From: Acidimicrobiales bacterium
GTDB lineage: Bacteria > Actinomycetota > Acidimicrobiia > Acidimicrobiales > Aldehydirespiratoraceae
Length of the DNA: 64,000 nucleotides
Assembly (NCBI GenBank): GCA_029263175.1
Contig: JAJCXZ010000060.1
Coordinates: 1-64,000 of the forward strand
Direction: 5' to 3'
In this document: positions 52,545 through 60,981 of the stretch, piece by piece
Layout: each line of letters begins with the position of its first letter
Position numbering within the stretch: position 1 is the first letter of the stretch
Notes under the pieces: generated by a model
Seen by the model: only the letters and a program-made list of their open reading frames with translations
Told to the model about the DNA's origin: nothing
Database searches by the model: none
Translations under genes and position numbers: made by a program

Positions 52545-53246
52545 ATGGCGATCTCGACGAGTTCCCTTTCACCACGGACGGTTTCACGCCGAACGATGGT
52601 CAAGACCAGTGCCGTGGCCGGCGCTGGTCTTTGGGTCGCCCCGTCGGTATTCACCTTCGATCGAGCAGCCGCCGCGGTCGGTTCGTGCGGCACGAAGCCA
52701 CGGCAGGTCGACATGTCCGACTGGGCAGGAAACCTCCTGCCGACATCACCGAGCAGCTTCTTCGCCGCCGACGGCACCGAAGTCTGGATGTCGATCGATG
52801 ACAGCGACGGCGTGCAGGACGGCTACTGGCGTATGCGGGCCTACAACGGCACGCTCAACGGGCGCGACGATCCGGCGGTCACCGGCATGTCCAACGCGAC
52901 AAACGGCGACGCCGTGACCGTCACCTTCACCTTCTCGACACCGGTTCAGTTGAGCTTCCATCTCGTCGACGTCGACGCCAGTGGCGGTTGGGAAGACAAG
53001 GTCACCGTTGTCGGACGGCTGAGCCCCAGCGGCACCAATATCGATCCCGATTCAATGACAACCGGCTCGGCGAACACTCAGATCACGCCGAACACAGTCC
53101 GCGGCGACTTCTCCTCCGGCTCTTCGAACAGCAACGTCGAGGTCGACTTCCAGACCCCGATCGACTCGGTGATCATCAGTCACTTCGACGACACCAGCCG
53201 CACGGCGTTCCAATGGATCGGGATCCACGACTTCCACTGGTGCTAG
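52545..53246 (+). CDS. Tat-exported protein, function unknown
   Basis: A 233-aa protein. The N-terminus SRRTMVKTSAVAGAGLWVAP is a twin-arginine signal, and cleavage is likely after FDRAAAA. The mature part is beta-rich (VTVTFTFSTPVQLSFHLVDV, NSNVEVDFQTPIDSVIISHF) with Cys near both ends (GSCGT and FHWC), perhaps a disulfide-closed jelly-roll. I do not recognise it. Its stop codon abuts the stop of the convergent membrane protein inside GCTAGCTAGC. Confidence 0.75.
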   Translation: MAISTSSLSPRTVSRRTMVKTSAVAGAGLWVAPSVFTFDRAAAAVGSCGTKPRQVDMSDWAGNLLPTSPSSFFAADGTEVWMSIDDSDGVQDGYWRMRAYNGTLNGRDDPAVTGMSNATNGDAVTVTFTFSTPVQLSFHLVDVDASGGWEDKVTVVGRLSPSGTNIDPDSMTTGSANTQITPNTVRGDFSSGSSNSNVEVDFQTPIDSVIISHFDDTSRTAFQWIGIHDFHWC

Positions 53247-53816
53247 CTAGCGGGTGAGGCCCCAACATTCGAGCGCCCGAACGACCTGAAGACCAGTACT
53301 TCGCTCGTCGGCCGATGCCTGCAGTCGACGCAGCCGGGTGCGACCCGGCCGAACATCCCACAGGGCGGCAAGCGCTATCACCGCGCCGACGTAGTAGACG
53401 AGCGGCGCACCGCTGACGACGAACAGCGCAAAACTCCCGAGCGCGGCGACTTCCGCGGCACCGACGCGGACGAAGAAGCAGCGCTGGAACGACGGCACAA
53501 ACGTGGTCTCACCAGCGAGATCCGGTTCGCGGACGAATCGCGCGGCCAAGAGTTGGGCAACGACTCCTCCACCGGCCGCGACCGCCAACGCGGTGCCCTG
53601 ACTCATCACGCCGTCGAGCCCTTCGCCAGAGGACACCAGGGCCGCCATGACGCCCATCATGATGATGGCGCCGACGAACAGCATCCACAGCGAGCGCACG
53701 ACGATCAACGAGTTCGCAGACTTGACGGCACGAGACATGCCGACGAACGGCACGATCATCACCGGCAGGGTTCGCAGCGCAGGGCCCCAGCCGGGATCGG
53801 CGTCTTCGTCGCTCAC
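53247..53816 (-). CDS. four-helix membrane protein, function unknown
   Basis: A 189-aa protein with four transmembrane helices at about 44-63, 75-96, 118-138 and 140-158. The N-terminal 35 residues are soluble and acidic, with PVMIVPFVGMSRAVKSANSL before the first helix. The start is GTG 53816, overlapping the pncA stop by GTGA, so it is coupled to the NAD-salvage genes. No transporter motif that I can name. Confidence 0.72.
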   Translation of the reverse strand: MSDEDADPGWGPALRTLPVMIVPFVGMSRAVKSANSLIVVRSLWMLFVGAIIMMGVMAALVSSGEGLDGVMSQGTALAVAAGGGVVAQLLAARFVREPDLAGETTFVPSFQRCFFVRVGAAEVAALGSFALFVVSGAPLVYYVGAVIALAALWDVRPGRTRLRRLQASADERSTGLQVVRALECWGLTR

Positions 53817-54382
53817 TCGACAATCACGCCCACTGCCACCATTTCGACAATGGCAGCCTCAGTGGTGTCGGCGGCAACACCGGCACAGTGACCGAGCAGC
53901 ACACGAGTCGCGAACCCCGCCTCGTGAGCGTCGAGCGCCGTGGCTCGTACGCAGTGATCGGTGGCGATGCCGACGACATCGACTTCGGTCACGTCACGAG
54001 CCGCGAGCCATTCGCCGAGCAGGATCGATTCGTCCGCCGCCGCGCCGCCGTCGAAGCCGGTGTAGCTGGCCGTGGTGCGGCCCTTCAGGAACACTTCGTC
54101 GACAGCGACGGTGAGCGAGTCGTGGAATCTGGCACCGTCGGTATCGGCGACGCAATGAGGGGGCCAGGTGTTGACGAAGTCGGGCCCGACCTCGGGGTCG
54201 GCGAAGTGATCGCCCGGATCGACGTGCCAGTCCTTGGTGGCGACCACGACGTCGTACTCACCACGGCCATGGCCGACGAGGTCGGTGATCGACTGTGCCA
54301 CGGCGGCGCCACCGTCGACACCCATCGAACCGCCTTCACAGAAATCGTTCTGGACATCGACGACGATCAGGGCTCGGGTCAT
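53813..54382 (-). CDS. pncA: nicotinamidase
   Basis: A 189-aa cysteine hydrolase that converts nicotinamide to nicotinic acid. The triad is visible: Asp9 in LIVVDVQNDF, Lys in VFLKGRTTASY, and Cys in GIATDHCVRATALDA. The metal site D-x-H...H is in TKDWHVDPGDHF. The start is ATG 54382, with AGGAG seven bases upstream. It lies just after pncB on the same strand, so the two make NAMN from nicotinamide. Confidence 0.95.
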   Translation of the reverse strand: MTRALIVVDVQNDFCEGGSMGVDGGAAVAQSITDLVGHGRGEYDVVVATKDWHVDPGDHFADPEVGPDFVNTWPPHCVADTDGARFHDSLTVAVDEVFLKGRTTASYTGFDGGAAADESILLGEWLAARDVTEVDVVGIATDHCVRATALDAHEAGFATRVLLGHCAGVAADTTEAAIVEMVAVGVIVE

Positions 54383-54413
54383 GAGAGGGCTCCTCTTCGT
54401 TCTTGAGCAGGGC

Positions 54414-55781
54414 TCAGGCGGCCCCACCACCAGCTTGGGCGATGGGGACCGACAGTGGTTCCTCTACACCTTCCCAGATTGTGGGGATGGCAGGGGCGTG
54501 TGACGGCCAGGGGGTGCGATCGAGGTCGTCGAGGCGGCTGCGACGTTCGGCGCAGCGGGCTCGAGCCTCAGCCGGTTTCGTGAGGTCGGCAACGATCTCG
54601 CCGTCACGAACGAGGGCAACCTGGGGGCTCATCGAATCGTCGGGCAACTCGACGGGCAGGACCGACAGGACCTCGCCGGTGAATCGACCATCGAGGTCAA
54701 CGGTGCGGTGCACGTCTTTGCGGCCCCCGATCGTTCGCTTGCCGGGCGACAGCTTGCCGACCGCACGGAGTTCGCTGCCCCGATCGGCATCGGGGGCGAT
54801 GGCGACCAGCTTGTAAACCATCGAGGCGGTCGGGTGACCAGATCCGGTGACGAGGCTGGTGCCGACGAGGTAGGCATCGATCGGTGCGCCGGCAGCCTCG
54901 AGCTCGGCAACACGGAACTCGTCGAGATCGCTCGACACGACGATGCGGCAATCCGTGGCACCGAGACTGTCGAGCAGCTCTCGCGCGGCTACCGAGTCGC
55001 CGAGCAGGTCGCCGGAATCGATGCGTACAGCACCGATGTCAGGGCCGACGGTGGCAACGGCGGTGCGGATGCCGTCCATCACGTCGTACGTGTCGACCAG
55101 ATAGGTGGAGCCGACGCCGAGCGTCTCGCGCTGGGCGGCGAAGGCAGCCGCTTCGGATTCGTGGGCGAGGACGAAGGCGTGGGCGGTGGTGCCGCCGGTG
55201 GGGATGCCGTGGCGACGCCCGGCCTCGAGGTTCGAGGTGGTGTCGAAGCCACCGACGTAGCCGGCCCGAGCCGCCGCGACCGCCGACTCGGGGTCGGTGC
55301 GTCGTGACCCGCCCTCGATCAACAGACGACCGCCGGCGGCGTCGGCCATGCGGGAGGCGGCGGAAGCGACGGCGCAGTCATGGTTCAGCACTGACAGCAG
55401 AACCGTCTCGAGCACAACGCACTCGGCGAAGGTGCCCGTGACCGTGATGACCGGGCTGTACGGGAAGAACAGTTCGCCTTCCGCGTAGCCGGTGACGTCG
55501 CCGCTGAATCGGTAGGCCCGCAACCAGTCGGTCATCTCGCCCTCTTGCACGACGCCACTGGAGACGAGGTGCGCGACGGTGGCGTCGTCGAACCGGAACC
55601 GGCCGATCGCATCGAGCACACGGTCGATGCCCGCCATCACGCCATACGCACGACCAGCAGGCAAACGCCGGGCGAAGACCTCGAACACGGCACGGTGATG
55701 AGCGATCCCCGACTTGAGCGCAGACGCGACCATGGTGAGCTCGTAGTGATCCGTATGAAGGGCGGACGTAGTACGTTCCAC
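54414..55781 (-). CDS. pncB: nicotinate phosphoribosyltransferase
   Basis: A 455-aa enzyme making nicotinate mononucleotide from nicotinate and PRPP. It shows LHTDHYELTMVASAL near the start, the active-site region IPTGGTTAHAFVLAHE, and the phosphate-binding VRIDSGDLLGD followed by RIVVSSDLDEF and VGTSLVTG. Start GTG 55781. It is first in the operon with pncA and the membrane protein, and divergent from the methyltransferase. Confidence 0.94.
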   Translation of the reverse strand: MERTTSALHTDHYELTMVASALKSGIAHHRAVFEVFARRLPAGRAYGVMAGIDRVLDAIGRFRFDDATVAHLVSSGVVQEGEMTDWLRAYRFSGDVTGYAEGELFFPYSPVITVTGTFAECVVLETVLLSVLNHDCAVASAASRMADAAGGRLLIEGGSRRTDPESAVAAARAGYVGGFDTTSNLEAGRRHGIPTGGTTAHAFVLAHESEAAAFAAQRETLGVGSTYLVDTYDVMDGIRTAVATVGPDIGAVRIDSGDLLGDSVAARELLDSLGATDCRIVVSSDLDEFRVAELEAAGAPIDAYLVGTSLVTGSGHPTASMVYKLVAIAPDADRGSELRAVGKLSPGKRTIGGRKDVHRTVDLDGRFTGEVLSVLPVELPDDSMSPQVALVRDGEIVADLTKPAEARARCAERRSRLDDLDRTPWPSHAPAIPTIWEGVEEPLSVPIAQAGGGAA

Positions 55782-55838
55782 GAAGACACGCTAGCGGCGA
55801 GTGGGCGGGGTCCCGGTAGCAGGCCTACCGTGGCAGGC

Positions 55839-56471
55839 ATGGCTGATTCGGGATTCAAAGCAACAGGATTCAAAGCAACAGTGTGGGACGAGCGCTATTC
55901 GGCGAGCGAGCTGGTGTGGTCCGCCGGGCCGAACATGTTCGTGGAGCAACACGGGCGAGATCTCGAACCGGGACGCATGGTCGACCTGGGGGCCGGCGAG
56001 GCGCGCAACGCGCTCTGGTTCGCCGAAAAGGGCTGGGACGCCACCGCAGTCGACTACTCCGCCGTCGGCATCGACAAGGCAAGCCAAATCGCCGACAAAC
56101 GCGACGTCGACCTCACCACGATCGTCGCCGACCTGACGAGCTTTGTGCCGGAGGCCGAGCGCTACGACCTCGTGTTGCTCGCCTACATCCACTTGCCTCC
56201 CGAAGATCGGGCGACGGTCCTGGCCAATGCGGCATCCGCCGTTGCTCCTGGCGGGCATCTCCTCCTGGTCGGCCACGACGCCACCAACCTCGAGCACGGC
56301 TACGGCGGCCCCCAGTCGGCCGACGTGTTGACGTCTCCGGACGAAGTCGTGGCGGGACTCGGCGACAGCTTCGAGATCATCCGAGCCGAGGTGGCCGACC
56401 GAGAGGTCGCCACCGACGACGGACCAGCTGTCGCCAAAGACACCGTGGTCTTTGCCCACCGCGTCGCCTGA
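55839..56471 (+). CDS. SAM-dependent methyltransferase (class I, TehB-like)
   Basis: A 210-aa protein. VWDERYSASELVWSAGPNMF is the typical N-terminus of small TehB/UbiE-like methyltransferases; motif I is RMVDLGAGEARNALW, the acidic residue is in ATAVDYSAVGI, and APGGHLLLVGHD is the post-motif strand. Codons 5-14 are a perfect 15-bp tandem duplication giving GFKATGFKAT. The substrate is unknown. Confidence 0.87.
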   Translation: MADSGFKATGFKATVWDERYSASELVWSAGPNMFVEQHGRDLEPGRMVDLGAGEARNALWFAEKGWDATAVDYSAVGIDKASQIADKRDVDLTTIVADLTSFVPEAERYDLVLLAYIHLPPEDRATVLANAASAVAPGGHLLLVGHDATNLEHGYGGPQSADVLTSPDEVVAGLGDSFEIIRAEVADREVATDDGPAVAKDTVVFAHRVA

Positions 56472-56472
56472 C

Positions 56473-56492
56473 CACGTCCCCGCGGGGACGTG
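56473..56492. promoter_or_regulatory. 20-bp perfect palindrome ahead of ABC exporter
   Basis: CACGTCCCCGCGGGGACGTG begins two bases after the methyltransferase stop codon and ends 21 bases before the ABC exporter ATG. There is no T-run, so it is more likely an operator than a terminator, though the stem would be very stable. Confidence 0.45.
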
Positions 56493-56513
56493 TCGCTCAT
56501 AGGCTCGATCGCA

Positions 56514-58382
56514 ATGACTAGTCCGTTCCAGATCATGCATTCCATGACCGCTGATCGCAGTGGTCTCAAGGGCAAGCAGATCAACGCCGCCACCCGTCGC
56601 CGGGTCGCCGCGTTCGCCACGCCCTACCGAGCGTCGATCATCGGGTTCGTCGCCGCCACCATCGCGGCCACGTTCCTCGGCCTGCTGCCGCCGCTGCTGA
56701 TTCGCGAGGTGTTCGATGTCGCCATCATCGGCGAGGGTGACGGCGGCTACCTCAACAAACTCTTCATCATCATGGTCGTCGCCGCCCTCGGTGAGGCCGG
56801 GCTGGGACTGGTCGAGCGCTACCTGTCGAGCCGGATCGGTGAAGGGCTGATCTTCGACCTTCGCGTGCGCTTGTTCGATCACGTGCAGCGCATGCCGCTG
56901 GCCTTCTTCACCCGCACCCAGACCGGCACCCTGATCTCCCGCCTCAACAACGATGTGATCGGTGCTCAGCGAGCGTTCACCGGCACACTCGGCACGGTCG
57001 TGGGCAACGTCATCACGCTTGGCGCCACGCTCATCACCATGCTGTTGCTCGAGTGGAAACTCACCCTGCTCGCCATTGTGATCCTCCCGATTTTCGTTCT
57101 GCCCGCTCGTCGGGTCGGCGCCGGCCTCCAGGAGATCACCCGCGAGGGCATGAACGTCAACGCCTCGATGAACAACACGATGACCGAGCGCTTCAACGTT
57201 TCGGGCGCTCTGCTCGTGAAGCTGTTCGGCCGCCACAACACCGAGGCCAGCGACTTCTCCGGTCGCGCCGGACGGGTGCGCGACATCGGTATCCGGTCGG
57301 CCATGTACAGCCGCATCTTCCTGATGGCGCTCACCCTCGTCGGCGCCATCGGCACCGCTCTTGTCTACTGGTGGGGCGGCCATCAGGTCATCGACGGCTC
57401 GATCACACCCGGAACGCTCGTCGCGCTCGGCCTCTACACCGTGCGCATCTACATGCCATTGACGTCACTCTCGAACGCTCGGGTCGACATCATGACGGCG
57501 TTCGTGTCGTTCGAGCGGGTGTTCGAGGTGCTCGACACCCCCAACGCAATCGAAGACGCCGACGATGCCACCGAACTCACCGCCGCCTCCGGCGCGTTGC
57601 GGTTCAACGACGTCTCCTTCCAGTACCCCAACCCGCCGGAGGGCACACCCGAGTCGCTGGGCGGCGGCGAACAGACCGGCTCCCCTGCCGAGGTCCTCAC
57701 CGGTATCAATCTGGCAATCGAGCCCGGCCAGATGGTGGCCGTCGTCGGCCCGTCCGGCGCGGGGAAGACCACGCTCACCTCGCTCGTCCCACGGTTGTAC
57801 GACGTCACCACCGGCAGCATCGAACTCGATGGCCACGATGTCCGTACCGTCACCCAGGACTCTCTACGCCAGGCGATCGGTGTCGTCAGCCAGGACCCGC
57901 ACCTCTTCCACGACTCCGTGGGCGACAACCTCCGCTATGCCCGCCCCGCGGCAACGGCTGAAGAGCTCATCGAAGCCTGCAAGGCGGCTCGCATCCACGA
58001 CGTGATCGCCGCGCTTCCCGAGGGCTACGACACGGTCGTCGGCGAACGCGGCTACCGCCTGTCCGGTGGCGAGAAGCAGCGCCTGGCAATCGCTCGAATG
58101 TTGCTGAAGAACCCGGCCATCGTCGTACTCGACGAGGCCACCTCGCATCTCGACACCGAGAACGAAGCCCACGTGCAGGAAGCTCTGGCCCACGCACTCA
58201 AGGGCCGCACCTCGATGGTGATCGCCCACCGCCTGTCGACGATCACCGACGCCGACGTCATCATCGTGCTCGACGACGGCCGCATCGTCGAGCAGGGAAC
58301 CCACGACGAACTCCGCCACGCCGGCGGCGTCTACGAAGATCTCTACGAGACGCTGGTTCGAGCCGAAACCGCCGGCGCATAA
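56514..58382 (+). CDS. ABC-type exporter, fused permease and ATPase
   Basis: A 622-aa half-transporter. Six transmembrane helices (about 40-320), with the coupling region NNDVIGAQRAFTGTLGTVVG, precede the ATPase (from about 360): Walker A VGPSGAGKTTL, Q-loop VVSQDPHLF, signature LSGGEKQRLAIARML, Walker B IVVLDEATSHLD and H-loop AHRLSTI. It acts as a dimer, probably exporting a lipid or drug-like compound. The start is ATG 56514. Its TAA stop lies in the left arm of the hairpin at 58382. Confidence 0.93.
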   Translation: MTSPFQIMHSMTADRSGLKGKQINAATRRRVAAFATPYRASIIGFVAATIAATFLGLLPPLLIREVFDVAIIGEGDGGYLNKLFIIMVVAALGEAGLGLVERYLSSRIGEGLIFDLRVRLFDHVQRMPLAFFTRTQTGTLISRLNNDVIGAQRAFTGTLGTVVGNVITLGATLITMLLLEWKLTLLAIVILPIFVLPARRVGAGLQEITREGMNVNASMNNTMTERFNVSGALLVKLFGRHNTEASDFSGRAGRVRDIGIRSAMYSRIFLMALTLVGAIGTALVYWWGGHQVIDGSITPGTLVALGLYTVRIYMPLTSLSNARVDIMTAFVSFERVFEVLDTPNAIEDADDATELTAASGALRFNDVSFQYPNPPEGTPESLGGGEQTGSPAEVLTGINLAIEPGQMVAVVGPSGAGKTTLTSLVPRLYDVTTGSIELDGHDVRTVTQDSLRQAIGVVSQDPHLFHDSVGDNLRYARPAATAEELIEACKAARIHDVIAALPEGYDTVVGERGYRLSGGEKQRLAIARMLLKNPAIVVLDEATSHLDTENEAHVQEALAHALKGRTSMVIAHRLSTITDADVIIVLDDGRIVEQGTHDELRHAGGVYEDLYETLVRAETAGA

Positions 58383-58416
58383 GTTGAAACGCTGGGGTCA
58401 GACCCCCGTTTCAACT
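58382..58416. repeat. conserved-core hairpin element, copy 1 (bidirectional terminator candidate)
   Basis: Perfect 10-bp arms AGTTGAAACG (58382-58391) and CGTTTCAACT (58407-58416) enclose CTGGGGTCAGACCCC (58392-58406), itself a GGGGT/ACCCC stem with a CAG loop. The ABC exporter stop ends in the left arm, and the convergent PASTA gene's TGA lies in the right arm. The same core with unrelated arms occurs at 63258-63294. Confidence 0.85.
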
Positions 58417-59031
58417 GGCGACAGTGGTCGTGGTGGTCTCAGCCGTGGCCTCACCAATGATGATGGTGATCGGTGAACGCAGATCAACTTCTTCGAATGC
58501 GACGGGCGACTGCTGGATCACGCGGCCGACCTGCGGTGACCAAATGGATACGGGCTCGAAGATCGGAATCGGATCGAGGCCCGCGTTTCGCACTGTGAGG
58601 ATCGCTACATCGGCGAAGAGGCCATCGAGCTGGGGGACCACAACCTGCGCCTCCCCGGTCGATGTGACGATCTTCAGCCCGCTACCCATCGGCACGAGCG
58701 TGTTCGCGCTCGGCTCGGTCCGAATGACGTGCCCTTCGGGGATGGTGTCTGACGGTTCCTCGAGCAACACGGTGAACACCGAGAGACCCTTCTCTGCCAA
58801 GATGTTGATGGCCTGCCTCACCGTAAGACCTTCGACGTCGGGGACAGCCACGAACACGGGACCAGCGGATACCGACAACCGAACGACGAACGGCGGACCA
58901 CCCGGTTCGACCAGCTGCTCGACAACGGTGCCACTGGGTGCGAGGTCCGCAACGAGTACGACGGTGTATTCCGCAATCTCCGGCGAAGCATCGAACATCA
59001 GCTCGACCTCATCGATCTGCAGTCCCACCAC
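58411..59031 (-). CDS. PASTA-domain part of a frameshifted membrane protein
   Basis: A frame of about 206 aa, holding three PASTA-like units: PDVVGLQIDEVELMFD, VPDVEGLTVRQAINILAEKG and VPQLDGLFADVAILTVRNAG, each followed by a beta segment ending in a V/I-rich strand, then a Thr-rich end. PASTA domains bind peptidoglycan fragments. The natural start is missing: GTG 59031 is internal to the first unit, and the transmembrane N-terminus lies in another frame (59009-59311). One base change within the GC-rich run at about 59032-59045 would join the two. Confidence 0.7.
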   Translation of the reverse strand: MVGLQIDEVELMFDASPEIAEYTVVLVADLAPSGTVVEQLVEPGGPPFVVRLSVSAGPVFVAVPDVEGLTVRQAINILAEKGLSVFTVLLEEPSDTIPEGHVIRTEPSANTLVPMGSGLKIVTSTGEAQVVVPQLDGLFADVAILTVRNAGLDPIPIFEPVSIWSPQVGRVIQQSPVAFEEVDLRSPITIIIGEATAETTTTTVAS

Positions 59032-59311
59032 ATCCGGGGCCCGATGCGATCGCAATGGTTGTTGTCGATGGCGGGGCCGGCGTCGTTGTGGCACCGCCGT
59101 CGGCCACCACATCCGGTTGATCGATGACGTCAACAGTCGCCGGCCGCGAGAGCCACCAAAGGGCAAGGCCGGCCACGAGCACGAGCATCGCAGCGCCGGC
59201 CATGACAGGAAAGCGTCCCCGCGGGGACATCTCGGAGTTGCGACTCAGGGGCTCAACCGCGGCCCCCACCGCATCGGCGTACCGGCGCAGCTGGCCTTCG
59301 ATCTCAGCCAT
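59009..59311 (-). CDS. N-terminal (cytoplasmic plus TM) part of the frameshifted PASTA protein
   Basis: A 100-aa frame from ATG 59311. Residues 1-35 are cytoplasmic (AEIEGQLRRYADAVGAAVEP), followed by one transmembrane helix (FPVMAGAAMLVLVAGLALWW) and a Thr/Pro-rich linker. It then runs out of frame just where the PASTA units begin. Layout and overlap (8 bp) with the sigma-factor gene upstream suggest an anti-sigma-like membrane partner. Together with 58411-59031 it would give about 300 aa. Confidence 0.7.
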   Translation of the reverse strand: MAEIEGQLRRYADAVGAAVEPLSRNSEMSPRGRFPVMAGAAMLVLVAGLALWWLSRPATVDVIDQPDVVADGGATTTPAPPSTTTIAIASGPGCGGTADR

Positions 59312-59694
59312 GGTCTGCCTCCCCGATCAGGTTCGCGCGGAGCCGGGTCATCGCCCTTGTGAGGTGCGTACCGACGGCTGAGGCCGAGATGTCGAGCGCT
59401 GTCGCCGTCTCGGCGTAGGTCCACGCGCAGGCGTGCACGAGCCACACCACCTGGCTCGACCGCGGGCAGGTCAGGGATCTTTGGGCGTCGCCGACCCGCG
59501 TGGACTGCGATCCGGTAGTGGTAGCCGTGAGGGTTCGCCATGTCGTCCAGTCGCTCCCGGTGTTCCCAGGCCCAGGCGAGCGCGTCGCCGATGGCATCCG
59601 GAGTGGCCTCGACGCCGATCGTGGCGGGCAGGGCACGGCGAAGGCGGGCTGTCATGTCTTCTGCAAAGGTTTCGAAGTCGAGATCCACCGTCAT
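59304..59694 (-). pseudogene. ECF-like sigma factor gene with internal frameshift
   Basis: The N-terminal frame (from ATG 59694) reads DLDFETFAEDMTARLRRALP, then ALAWAWEHRERLDDMANPHG, like sigma region 2, up to KIPDLPAVEP. The rest of the protein is in another frame: QVVWLVHACAWTYAETATAL, then SASAVGTHLTRAMTRLRANL, which is region 4 with its helix-turn-helix. The switch falls near 59465-59480. It overlaps the PASTA-type gene. Either the gene is broken or the assembly has a one-base error here. Confidence 0.7.
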
Positions 59695-59746
59695 CACCCG
59701 TTAGAGCATCGAGCACGGCCGTCGCGCCACAGCCGTGCGTGGGTTT

Positions 59747-60922
59747 CTAGACGCCGACGTTCTCGGACTCGGTGCGCCGTCCCTGAATGAACGGCAACCC
59801 GAGCCAAACTCCCGCTGCGGTCAGCACCACCATGATCCCGGCTGCTGCGGCATAGGCAGCCGCTCGTCCCGAGCCTTCGTAGATCGCCCCGATCACGATC
59901 GCGGAGATGCCGGCACCCAGTGCCTGGCCGGCGCCCAGAAGGCCCTGCGCGCCCGCCTGGCGTTCGGGCGGCACCGCCATGGCAATCGCCACCCCCGAGG
60001 CCGCAAGGGTGATGCCATCGGCGAGCGCGTGGAACATCATGAAGCCGAAGATCCAGCCGCCCGATGGCAGTTGGCCGTACAAGAACATGAAGACAGAGGC
60101 GATGCAGAGCCCGGCTGCTGCCATGCGGAACGGCCCGATGTTCTGAGCGAGCCGGCCCCCGATAGGGCCCAGCACAATGAGCGGCACCGCAAATAGTGTG
60201 ATGCCGAGGTTCGCGAGCCAGGTGTCAGTGCCGAGATCCTCGTGAACGATGTCCCACAGCACATCGAACGCACCGATCATCACGAACACCGCGGTCCCCA
60301 GAACCACCCCGCCGGCGACGACCCTCGACTTCAGAAGGTCAACCGCGAGTCGCTGACGTACTTCAGATCGTTCGCCCTCGTCCACGGTGACCCCGATCAA
60401 GCCCACAAGAGCGATCATCGAGCCGGCGGCCACAACCAGGAACGGTGCTTCGAGGCCGAACGGGCCCACGAGCAGAGCAGAAACCGCAGGTCCCAGGGCG
60501 AAGCCGAAGACATCCGCGGAGATGAGCCGACCGAGGTTTCGGCCGAGGTTGCCCGGATCCGACAGCACCACGATCCGTTGCACGGCAGGTCGAGACGCAC
60601 CAGCCCCGATCCCGGAGATCAGTCGACCGATCAGAATCGGCGTGAACGATTCGCCGAACCCCATCAGGACAAGCCCGACGGCTGACGCGACAACGCTGGC
60701 AATGACAGTTCTCCGGGCATAGCCCCGGTCGGCCAAGGGGGCGAGTACGACCTGCGCCAGGAACCCGGCAAGAAAACCGATTCCGATCAGCACGCCGATT
60801 CGGGTTTCGCTGATTCCGTACTCATCACGGAAGTCACCGACCACGGTGAACAGCACGCCGTAGCCCATGGCGAGCGTGGCGGAAAGCACGCTGAAGATCC
60901 ACACACCGGTCGGACGTGACAT
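59747..60922 (-). CDS. MFS transporter
   Basis: A 391-aa permease with twelve predicted helices. The loop between helices 2 and 3 has the family A motif-like APLADRGYARRTVI, and helix 5 carries a GxxxGPxxG-like FGFALGPAVSAL, which points to an exporter of the drug:H+ antiporter type. ATG 60922 is preferred to the adjacent GTG. It is divergent from the secreted hydrolase gene; the substrate is unknown. Confidence 0.87.
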   Translation of the reverse strand: MSRPTGVWIFSVLSATLAMGYGVLFTVVGDFRDEYGISETRIGVLIGIGFLAGFLAQVVLAPLADRGYARRTVIASVVASAVGLVLMGFGESFTPILIGRLISGIGAGASRPAVQRIVVLSDPGNLGRNLGRLISADVFGFALGPAVSALLVGPFGLEAPFLVVAAGSMIALVGLIGVTVDEGERSEVRQRLAVDLLKSRVVAGGVVLGTAVFVMIGAFDVLWDIVHEDLGTDTWLANLGITLFAVPLIVLGPIGGRLAQNIGPFRMAAAGLCIASVFMFLYGQLPSGGWIFGFMMFHALADGITLAASGVAIAMAVPPERQAGAQGLLGAGQALGAGISAIVIGAIYEGSGRAAAYAAAAGIMVVLTAAGVWLGLPFIQGRRTESENVGV

Positions 60923-60981
60923 CACGGGAGCGTACGGACCGTGGCGCTGATGCGCCCCATCGATTCGCCTACGCTCGCCAA

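Noticed and set aside
59215-59228. GTCCCCGCGGGGAC palindrome inside the PASTA-type gene as a second operator copy
   Set aside because: It lies in coding DNA, and a 14-base match in such GC-rich sequence can arise by chance.
59032-59480. Programmed ribosomal frameshifting as the reason for the split sigma and PASTA frames
   Set aside because: No slippery heptamer of known type and no clear downstream structure at either point; mutation or sequencing error is simpler.
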